A stretch of DNA of 64,000 bases, taken from NCBI GenBank assembly GCA_034336665.1, contig CM067584.1, forward strand, positions 3,944,199 to 4,008,198, in the 5' to 3' direction. Source of the stretch: Luscinia megarhynchos (lineage: Eukaryota > Chordata > Aves > Passeriformes > Turdidae). Below are positions 47,806-57,100 of the stretch, one piece after another. The notes under the pieces are model-generated. The model had not been told where the DNA came from, searched no databases, and saw nothing but the letters and a program-made list of their open reading frames with translations. Each line of letters starts with the position of its first letter. The first letter of the stretch is position 1. Position numbers and translations under genes: made by a program.

Positions 47806-49824
47806 GTGGCCCTGCTCCTTACACAGCCCCAGGACAGGGTTCATTTACAGAGTTAAATCAGATCGCGTTTTCCTTCCCCGCCTGTCACCGCTCCTGGCTG
47901 GGATGCAGCGGGGTGGGAAGTGGCTGTGCCGTGTCAGAGGGTCTGGAAGTGCTCTTTGCACATCCCGGTCCCTTTTCCTGGAGCAGAAAACAAGCCACCC
48001 TAAAAACCTTTCCTGCGGGCAGGCTGTCACCTGTGCTGGTCACAGACATCGACTTTGGAGCAGCGCAGCCGCTTCCCTCGGCAGCCAAGTTTGACTTTAG
48101 TCACTGACTTATTTGAACCCGTTCCTGTGAATTAAATCTCTGATTTAAGCGGAAAGAATTTAGTCTCGGCTTAACCAGCCCTTGTGAAAATCTTGTCCCT
48201 GACTGCAGAAAACGTTGTGATGTTTCCCACGCGTTTCCCAGCTTGGAAAGATTCAAGTGCTTCTGTTTACCCACAATGTCCCTGCAGCTTTATTTCTGTG
48301 TGAAATTAGTTGTAGTTCCCTCTCGCTAAAACAAATTTCTATTTACTGCGAAGAAAATAGGTGCACATGAGCACCTCCAAATTACTTAATAGATGAAGTT
48401 ATGTGCCAGACTAGTGAGGAGCTGGACAGCTTTGGGTTCTAGTCCCCGGAATAGCTCCACAGCCCTGGCAGAAGTATTTGACTCTTTCGGAGAACTACAG
48501 ATGCTTCCCTGTGTTTTCCTTGCCAACGGGGTACAGTGTGAACTCACCACATCCGCCGCAACTGCACCTAGCCTGGGGCTTCCTCTCGTTCTGCGTGCAA
48601 AAATTGGGATTTATTGGTTTGTTAGGAATATCTGGGAGTGAAACCTGGCGATGCCAGCGGGCAGCACAGCGCGGCTGCACCTCCGCCGCTCCCGTGGATC
48701 GGAGCCTTGTCAGGAGCGCTTTCCTTTTACTTTCGCTTTCCTCGAGGATAAACCTCTTCCCCCTCAACCGTGTTTATTAAACGCTCTATCGACATTCATA
48801 AAACTCTGATAACTCCTCCCATGGCGCTTGGAAAACCTTGCTGCCAGATCAGGCCGTGGGTGGGAGCGCGGATGTTCTGCTTCTAAAACATCCCCTCTTC
48901 ATCTGAAGTCCCCTCTGCTCTTTCAAGCCTTTCACCTTGTCTCTAATACTAAATAAAATCCGCCTTACCCCCGGGGTTCCCAATTTAGCTTTCTCCGACG
49001 CTATTACTTTTTTTAAACTTTTTTTTGTTTCATCATCCAGAGAGCAAGAGGGGGGAAAAGCACCTAAAAGAGTTTTCATCATCCTACCCCTAACTGGGAT
49101 AAGTGTCCTGTGCCGACTTGGCTGGCAGAGAAAATAAAAGGGGGGCGCAAAGGGAGATAACCCTCCCAAACAAGCAGAAAGCAAAGAGCCAGGCCCCAGT
49201 GCCGGGGTGCTCGGAGGAGTTTGGGCTCAGCAGGTTCGGTTTCAGCAGAGCCCCCGCGGCTCGGGCAGGTGCTCGGGCGGGATGCCCGCAGGCTGCGGGG
49301 TGCCCGCGGGGATCCGCGCTGCCCGTGCCCTCCGCTGCTCTCTCAGACCCTGCCTGACACCACGCGCGAAGATTTCGGCAATGCCCACCGTGAATTAAGC
49401 AAAGAGAGATGGGCCGGGGAAGCTGGGGTTTGACATCTGCCTTTAAGTTAATTTTAATTCTAACTTGGTCCCCTTCTGTTGGGCTGTCTGACCCAGCGAG
49501 CAGGGAGGAACACCCTGGATCGCTGGGAATAACCAATGCAGGGCCCCACACATCTTCCTGGGGCAGAAAATAAAAACACCCTTTTATTTTATCCCGTCTC
49601 GCTGTCATCCGAGCCCCGCACTGCCTTTTAGGACTCCTGATGCTCTCCGGTTTAGGAGCGCTGCTGCCTAGCTCTAGCTCCAGCCTTGACTGGAGGAGAC
49701 CGGGAGGGGGACAGAGAGGGAAGAATAAATTTAATATCAAATGCAAGCAACAGGGCATAAAGCAAAGATTTGCTTAAAAAAAAACCAAGCAGGGGAAAAG
49801 TGGGAGAGAAATAGTCACGGTTAC
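47806..49824. other. EBF2 intron 1, 5' part, CpG-rich
   Basis: Mixed sequence with CpG-rich stretches (about 48640-48720 and 49240-49380) that are probably the downstream shoulder of the promoter CpG island. No gene recognised on the plus strand. Confidence 0.5.
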
Positions 49825-49955
49825 CTTTGTGCTGCTACGTTTGCATCCACAACCCCAACGTTTCTGACCCAGGACCTGACGGAATCCATCTCAGAACCTA
49901 GAGATTTATCTTTCAGAATTGGTCCTCTTCCTAAAGTATCTTGAATTCCAAACAT
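49825..49955 (-). CDS. EBF2: EBF2 coding exon 1 (residues 1-43 and two bases of codon 44)
   Basis: The minus strand encodes [11 protein letters not shown] at the N-terminus and ends with VDANVAAQ, the typical EBF-family first exon, here with the EBF2-type segment [14 protein letters not shown]. It is 131 nt long and the donor reads AAG|GTAACC, leaving phase 2; the first two bases of Ser44 are in this exon. The start is fixed because an in-frame TAA lies directly before the ATG. The ATG context is weak, with T at -3 and T at +4. This segment precedes the DNA-binding domain and is usually the most divergent part among paralogues. The exon is too short and too interrupted by splice sites to show up as a long open frame. 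Confidence 0.95.
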
Positions 49956-50400
49956 TTAAGAAGTCTATTCCAACTAGCAACAGTTTCCTTTTGGGAGATA
50001 AGGGAGAAGGAAGAAAAAAAAAAAAGAAAAACAAAACGACGCAGCCTTTGAATCTGACACACAAATCCCAGGAAAGTGAAGTTCAGCTTTAAAACCAACT
50101 TCTTCTGCTTTTTAACGGTACGTGTTTTTAACGCCTTCAAAACGGGGAAGAAAGTTTTTCCTCTTGCCAAGTAAAAGTTACGCTGATTCAGTCTTGCCTG
50201 GTATCATCATCCTTCACACGCAGGCGAGCCAGCCGCATCCAAAAACCGAGCGCCGCTAACGAGAATCACCTGTTCCTCAGGCAGACAGCGGCGAGAGGGA
50301 TTGATCGCTGCCTAATCCAGGAAGGAGGAAGGAAGGGGGGCGGAAAAAAGCCACCATTCGTGGGGAAAAGGGGAGAAGAAAGGCAGCAAGGGAGCGGAGA
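49956..50400 (-). other. EBF2: EBF2 5' untranslated leader (approximate)
   Basis: This is the stretch between the candidate core promoter and the start codon. On the minus strand it is GC-rich near the promoter and becomes AT-rich toward the ATG, with T-rich tracts (the plus-strand A run near 50014-50031). A TAA immediately precedes the ATG in frame. The transcription start is not determined and any 5' UTR intron would be invisible here. Confidence 0.55.
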
Positions 50401-50511
50401 GCGGCCGGTCCCCGCCGCGGCAGCGCCGGCCCTCTGGCGCCGGCACGAACGGGTTACACGGCGGGAGCGGGCGGGGCGGGGGCGGGGCCACGCGCCATAG
50501 AAGGGCGTCTC

Positions 50512-50519
50512 ATTTGCAT
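50512..50519 (-). promoter_or_regulatory. Octamer motif ATGCAAAT
   Basis: This is a perfect POU-octamer sequence on the minus strand, 11 bp downstream (in EBF2 direction) of the CCAAT box. POU-family factors bind this motif. Whether one does so here is inference. Confidence 0.6.
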
Positions 50520-50530
50520 ACGGCGCGCTG

Positions 50531-50535
50531 ATTGG
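50531..50535 (-). promoter_or_regulatory. CCAAT box
   Basis: CCAAT on the minus strand inside GCCAATCAGC, the extended NF-Y type context. It lies next to the octamer and the GC boxes in the candidate promoter. Confidence 0.6.
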
Positions 50536-50614
50536 CTGAGACGCGCGGCAGCGCTCCGCCCCCACCCCCGCCGCGCGCGGGCCGGGTGGGAAGGAGCGCC
50601 CGGACCGCGGAGCG

Positions 50615-50690
50615 ACGGGGATGTCGCGATAGGGGTGTCTCGGTAGGGATGTCGCGATAGGGGTGTCTCGGTAGGGATGTCGCGATCGAG
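50615..50690. repeat. 28-bp tandem repeat just upstream of the EBF2 core promoter
   Basis: Units GATGTCGCGATAGG plus GGTGTCTCGGTAGG. TCGCGA occurs at 50624, 50652 and 50680, exactly 28 bp apart. Each unit itself is a diverged pair of 14-bp halves. Confidence 0.95.
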
Positions 50691-51215
50691 TTATGGTCTC
50701 AGCCAGGCAGCCCCGCACAGAGCGGTGCTGTCCCAGACCGCACGAGCTGTGCTGAAGCAGCGCGCCCGCCGTGCAAACAGCGCGCCCGCCGCCCGCCCTG
50801 GCACGGCGGGAGCGGCACCAGTTTATCGCGATGGGCTCATGTCACAGCCCGGCAGCCCCGCACAGAGAGCTGCTGCCTCGGAAGGAACAAACTGCGCTAA
50901 AGCTGCGGGACAGCGCGGCAAGGAGCGCGCCCGCCGCCCGCCTCGCGGCAGCCGAAACCCGGCCAGGAGAACAGCGGGTTTATCGCGATGGTTTATCGCG
51001 ATGGGTTATGGCCAGGGCCCGGCAGCCTCACAGCGATGCTGTTGCAGACAGTCCAGAGTGCGCTGAAACCGCGGGGCCGGAGCGCGCCCGTCCCGGGACA
51101 GGCACGGGACCCGCGGGTTCATCGCGATATTCCGGCAGCCTCACCCCGACCTGTCGTGCCCCAGCACACCCAAACTGCGCTCAAAGCAGCGATCTCTGTC
51201 CCTCTGACCCCGCCG
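50680..51215. repeat. Diverged GC-rich tandem repeat (about 126-170 bp units) led by TCGCGAT
   Basis: Four diverged units each begin with TCGCGA (50680, 50826, 50983/50996, 51122). They share in order GGCAGCC near the start, then a CTGCGCT-AAGC-type segment (GTGCTGAAGC, CTGCGCTAAAGC, GTGCGCTGAAACC, CTGCGCTCAAAGC), and in the first three GCGCGCCCG. They lie directly 5' of the EBF2 core promoter and belong to the same CpG island. Confidence 0.8.
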
Positions 51216-52591
51216 TGCCGCCAAAGCCGCCGCACGGCTCTGCCAAAGCGGCCGCTTCGCTCCCAGGCGCGAGATTTAAAATGAAAAATTGCTCGGAGGG
51301 AGAGAAATGGGTCTGGGGGAGGGCAGAGGCTGCCTGCAGGGCAGGAGCCAGCCCGAGGCTGCCAGGCACCCAGCACACCCCGAAGTTACACCCTGAGAGC
51401 TGCCAGGTCTCACCTTAAAACTTTTTATCACATCCCATGTAGGCAACATTTCCCATTAAAGGAAAGCGGAGCTCTGCGCAGCCCGGCCCGCCGTGACCCG
51501 GGACCGCACCTACGTCTGCATTTATTTGCGTTTATTTTTTTTAAACTGCTCTGCCTTGGCGATATTTTCCTCCCGGCCCTTTTGTATTCTGATCCGTGTA
51601 TAGATCTGCCTCTGAAATCTATATAACACCAACGCGAAAACAGATTTCAAGACAATGAATGCAAATCTGTGCTCAGAGACCATCTGCCAGATGAGGGAAT
51701 CAGATGTTCGGTAGTTAAAGGCACAGCGCAAGGATTCAAGGATTTCCTTGACTCATTATGTGCAGCTCCTCTCTTTAACCTGCTTGATTTTTATTTTTTT
51801 TTAAGGATAGATCTATAATTTCCATTTCAGAATAAATCCGAATTTCTTTCATCCACGTCCAGCCACGATTCAAAAGCCACCTATTAAATACTAGATTATT
51901 TTCACGAAGTTTCATACAGTTCTCTCCAAAAAGAATCTCAAATTAAAATCCTCCCATAAAACTTTCATAAAAATGTATCCTTAATTCAGGCACGATTGAG
52001 GGCAAAGCCGGGACTCAGATTTATTCTGTCTACATAAGTGACAGACATGGTATTGGATGAACTAATACATCTCACCCAATCTTTGTTCAAGGAGATTTGC
52101 CATGCTAACCCACCTCCCCAAATTGATAAATATGCAGGAAGTGATTTCGCCAGGTTAGCAAAAGGCGAGGCTGGTGTAATTTTAACGTTCCAGAAAAGCA
52201 ACAGCAGTTTGATGGAGCCATAGGGTGGAGGCCAATCTTTCAAGACATGATCTTGGCATCTCTGAGCTGTCATTTCTCTGTATTAAAAAGCCGAACAGAG
52301 CAAGATATTTCCAAAATACTACTTTAAAAAAGTGAGAAACCAGAGTATATAAGATAAATATTCAGGCGATGGTAAGACATATTATAGTGTTTTTGTTGGG
52401 GGTTTTTTTGGCATTTCGCAATAGGCGTGGGTACATTTCCTCGAATAAAAGCCCCTCTTTGTACTAAGATCATTTCTGGCAGTGCCACTCCGGCCGTTCC
52501 TACGTTTGTTCCTAAACCCGGGGCAGGGGCGGAAGGGGAGGGGGCGGAATTCCCTCTCGCTGCAACCTTGGCCGATGCGTCCACAAGGAGA
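51216..52591. other. Upstream flank of EBF2, no gene seen
   Basis: CpG content falls after about 51500. The 51520-52300 part is AT-rich and repeat-poor and could hold upstream regulatory DNA; no specific element could be named. Confidence 0.45.
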
Positions 52592-53259
52592 GAACGACCC
52601 GGGAGAACAACCCGGGAGAACAACCCGGGGGAGAATAACCCGGGAGAACAACCCGCTAACCCGGGAGAACAACCCGGGAGAACAACCCGGGAGAATAACC
52701 CGGGAGAACAACCCGCTAACCCGGGAGAACAACCCGGGAGAATAACCCGGGAGAACAACCCGGGAGAATAACCTGGGAGAATAACCCGCTAACCCGGGAG
52801 AACAACCCGGGAGAACAACCCGGGAGAACAACCCGGGAGAATAACCCGCTAACCCGGGAGAATAACCCGGGAGAATAACCCGGGAGAATAACCCGCTAAC
52901 CCGGGAGAACAACCCGGGAGAATAACCCGGGAGAACAACCCGGGAGAATAACTCGCTAACCCGGGAGAATAACCCGGGAGAACAACCCGCTCACCCGGGA
53001 GAATAACCCGGGAGAACAACCCGGGAGAATAACCCGAGAGAATAACCCGGGAGAATAACCCGGGAGAATAACCCGGGAGAATAACCCGCTAACCCGGGAG
53101 AACAACCCGGGAGAACAACCCGGGAGAATAACCCGAGAGAATAACCCGGGAGAATAACCCGCTAACCCGGGAGAATAACCCGAGAATAACCCGGGAGAAC
53201 AACCCGGGAGAATAACCCGCGAGAACAACCCGCTAACCCGGGAGAACCACCCGCTAAAC
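52592..53259. repeat. 13-bp CCCGGGAGAA(C/T)AA minisatellite with 8-bp CCCGCTAA punctuation
   Basis: About 47 units of CCCGGGAGAACAA or its T variant. Every few units an 8-bp CCCGCTAA is inserted, at 52652, 52712, 52785, 52845, 52892, 52952 (CTCGCTAA), 52986 (CCCGCTCA), 53085, 53158 and 53229. Spacings are 60, 73, 60, 47, 60, 34, 99 and 73, all n x 13 + 8, except the last (71), which contains one shortened unit. All open frames across it are artefacts. Confidence 0.97.
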
Positions 53260-54130
53260 CGAGCCCATCTCCCGCAGATAAAGCCGAGCCTATCCCCCCG
53301 CTCGGTCCAGCCCAGCTCTGTCTCAGGCCCCAGAACAAAGGGGGCTCGTGTGCCGCGGCCCCGGGGGACCCCCGCTTTTCGGGATCCGCGCGGGTCAGAG
53401 GGCAGCGCCGCAGGTCAGGGGAGATGCGCTCCCCTCGCCCCAAACAGCTGCCACCAGAATTTCGGCACTCGAGGCGCAGATGCGGGAGCATCGTCCCCTC
53501 CCGGCCCCGCGGGGGCTGCGGCAGTGGGACCCCCTCCCACCATCGCGGGGGGCTCGGGGAAGCGATTTCGGGGGCAGAATTTGCTCCCCCAACCAAGTTT
53601 CTCCCCTTTAAATATACGCTGCGAAAGCACACGGGTTCTTGAATACTTCTGAAATTATCGACTCTTAGATGCCTCATTTCAAGCCCAAACTGTATTTAAA
53701 CCAAGCGAAAAGCCCATCGCTCAGACTCCTCTGATATAAATTCACTAAAAAAAAAAAAAAAAGCAGCATTTACACCCGTGCGACCGCCGATAAATCTGCG
53801 TTTGCACTTCAGAGCTTCCCGCAGTTCGGCTCGGGGGCTCGGATCCAAACGGCACCGCGGAACTCCGAGGGGAAAAAAGCCCGAAACAACCTCCCAGAGC
53901 CCGGCAAAGCCAGGGCAGCCTCCGGCAGCGCCGTGCCGTGAATACGAGAGGAGGCACGAGCGGAGCCGCAGCTTTGGGGGGTTTGGGGAGCGGCTCCGGC
54001 TCCGCGTCCTGCGGGCGGAGGGAGGGGAAAGGAGCCGGGCCGGGCACTCCCCGCATCCCTCCCGAATCCCCTCAGCCTTCCACCCCGCGGGTTTCATTCC
54101 GAGAATCGCTTCCAGCGATTTTCTCCCTCC
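53260..54130. promoter_or_regulatory. Second CpG island, about 3-4 kb upstream of the EBF2 start codon
   Basis: A CpG-dense unique sequence with stretches such as GCCGCGGCCCCGGGGG and CCATCGCGGGGGGCTCGGGG. No coding exon could be recognised. It could be a distal promoter, an upstream non-coding exon of EBF2, or the promoter of a divergent non-coding RNA. Confidence 0.5.
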
Positions 54131-57100
54131 GACTGAAAGAGAAAGCGTGGTGGGTGGGGGGGAGGCAACTGGTTCCGTGAGCGCTGATCATTTCCTTCTG
54201 GAGGAAGAGTTATTCCCCTCCAGACTGCCGCACTCGTTTCCACATGCCGGGGTCAAAATGACAGGTGAGGCAGATTTGACGTGGTAAAGAGTGATGCTCG
54301 TCTTTGTTAGCAGGTTTTTAACAGCGTGGTTTCATACATCGGAGTCAACTTTCACTCCTCGGCACATCTCAGCAACTCCCAGCAGGAAGAAAGATGGATA
54401 GAAGATAATATTTAACCCATTTAAAAGCATAACCCCGAATTACTATTGTTTCCTCTCACGTTTCAAGGGAGAATGTCAGCAAAAAATAAAGTTAAACTAA
54501 GCCTAAAGACGACACTTCGAAGGAAACATTTAATTCTTGTTCCTGTTCATTTGTGAGAATTCACCAACCTTCAGGTGCCTCAAGGGAACGAATTGTAGGT
54601 TAAAATTATCAGTGTCAGAATGGAGAAGGACAATTAATATATTTCCCTCTTTATCCACTAATCTCACCGGAAGGTTCATTTTTTCAGTACACCTGTACCA
54701 GAAAAAGAAATGTGCTTTTTAGAAACGTTTCTTCAGGCTGGTAACAGCTTCAGGTTCTGAGTCATGAGTTCAAGCACGCACCAATCGCACTTTTGGCAAT
54801 ACAGTAACGGTGCTCGACAAACAAAGTCCTCGAAATGAACTTTCAAGAGCCGAACATCAGCACAAACAAAATATTCACTTGCACTGGATAGCTTGTGATA
54901 GAAACGTGGCCACAAAAGCCAGGAGCAGGCAGAGTCCCGAGCTGCGGGATGAGGAGGATGAGGGGTCAGGCAGAGCGCTGTGTACAGAACAGGAGCAGAA
55001 AACTGCTCTGACTGATGCACGACTACTCTGCATTTACAAGACTCTCGATTTAACTGAAATAAAAACATATGTAAGGGGAAAAAAAGCTTCTTAACACGTT
55101 TTTAACAGGGGAGGTTTAAAGCCGTTCAGGTGGGCACAACTAAATCCTGAAAGCAACTTGAGTTCTCAACTGTGAGAACTGCAAAACAGGGTCTGAAGTG
55201 CTGCAGTGCTTTCGGTTCTATTTATTATAAACCTGCTTTTGCACAATCAACACCCTGCTCAGCAGAGAACTCTCCATCTGACTGCTGGAAAAAGTTGAAG
55301 CCCCGAGTGTAAAACAATAGATCCTGATCCCAGCCCCCCCAAGCCGTGGCTAAACAAGCAGAAACACGGGTTTGGAACTAAAATTGGGAGCCCTACCTGG
55401 TCTGTGCCTCTCTCTCCCCCTTCCCCATAAAGGCACCTCCACACTCAGCCTCACTGCTGCCAGCCCAGAGATTCCACCCATCACATTTATAAGCAGCCAA
55501 CAAAGGAACGCTTTCAAACTCACAAATGCATGAGTAAACATTTAATAACTTCTTCCCCACCTCATCTTTCCCAAAAGAGAGAAAACATTGTCTCCATCAG
55601 ATCCACCTCTGACTCTCCTGCTCATTCCAGTAAGTAGGTGTTTTTCTTTTCAGCAGAACAGAAAAACACATCTGCTACGTTTTATATCCAACTTTTTTTT
55701 TCTTTTAAAAGATACTTTTACTGCCTTTTGCCTAGCATAGCTTTTGGAACACATTAGCAAATAATATTTTACCGTGGGGAGTGTGTGCTCCATTTTATTT
55801 TATAATGCAGATTTGAGGAGTTGTAGCACTGAAGTTTGTTTTTGTAACCACATGGAGGTTTGAGGCAACAACCACACTCAGGAAAAATACTTGAAGCTGG
55901 TGTATATTTGTGCTGGGATCCTCTCCCTCATTTTGCACTTTATGGAAAGCAATCAAAACTCAACTTTTCAATATGTCTTTGTATATAAACTATCTGAAAT
56001 ATTCCCCAGGAAGGAGTTCAGGTTGTCACAGCCTTTCTGGTTCCAGGTGGGTGCTCAGGATCCAACCCCAGCTGTCAAACAAGCAACTGGATAAATGCAG
56101 ACACACTGAGGATCAGAATTCAATTAATTCATTAACGTGCAAACCAAATAGAAGTGGGCCCAGAATTGCAAACACTGTTACACTGGCACTTAACCTACTC
56201 CAGGCACTCAAGTGGTCTTACAAGAATTACTTGACAATACAGACACACTTGACATGGTGCTCAAACATCTGCACAGCCAGGGCTCGTTTTTATTTCTTGA
56301 CTCCACTGAATGCAGCTCTGCCTTAAACAGGTGTCTCACTTTAATTACATGAATAGTCAGTCCCAAGTGATGCCACAGGGACACTTTGCCAGCTCAAAAG
56401 TCAGCAAACATTAAGCAACTCGCTAGACAAAAACCCTTCTTCTAAAAAGTGCTTAAAAATGTAAGAATTGCAGATTTCTGTGGTTCTTCCATGAAGTACA
56501 ACCTAACATTTAAACTTGTATATTCTCGAGTGACAGGGATGTAAAACTACTTTGATGCAAACTGGTGCTGTAGCAGGAATGTGCAAATTGTGTTTAATCA
56601 CAAATTTGCCAGTTTGATAGATAGAAAAGGCAGGGCACATTAGGATTGGGAAAATCATTTGGATGGTCAATAATTGTAACTCCTGTAAAGTTTCCTGTGC
56701 CTTCTTTTAAAGCATCTGATAATAGAAGCTAAAATAAAATACACAGAAAAAAACCCAATCTAATCTGACTATTCCTACATTCCTTCCATAAGGCAAGAAA
56801 GAGGCTTTAAAAAGCCAAATATTCTACAATTAGAGCTTTCCAATCTTGGAGAGACAGCTCAGCTCGTTTGAAGCACATTAAACAAAGAAACTTCGGGTTA
56901 TTTGGTGAAACAGAGCTATTAACACACCTCACTCCAGAAAGCCAACAGGATTTCTGCCTCAGCACATTGCACTTCAAAAGCTGCCAAGTGACACAGCCAG
57001 ATTCTGATCCTGAGGAGATTTGCACCTGTGGCAGAAGCAGATTTTATGTGACACCAGCTCCTCAAATCTTTCCATGTTTACCTCCCATAACCACTTAAAA

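Larger units (their letters stand above)
50400..50600 (-). promoter_or_regulatory. EBF2: EBF2 CpG-island core promoter candidate
   Basis: This is a dense CpG stretch just 5' of the EBF2 leader. In transcription order on the minus strand it has a CCAAT box (50531-50535), an octamer ATGCAAAT (50512-50519) and several overlapping GC boxes (plus-strand GGGCGGGG-type motifs, about 50469-50489). No TATA box is evident. This arrangement is typical of a TATA-less CpG-island promoter. It sits 445-645 bp upstream of the ATG, so the start site is probably between about 50380 and 50490. Confidence 0.6.

Noticed and set aside
52324..53677. Repeat-rich open frames of up to 176 codons
   Set aside because: They are the 13-bp array. 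The array stays open because its units lack stops in some frames.
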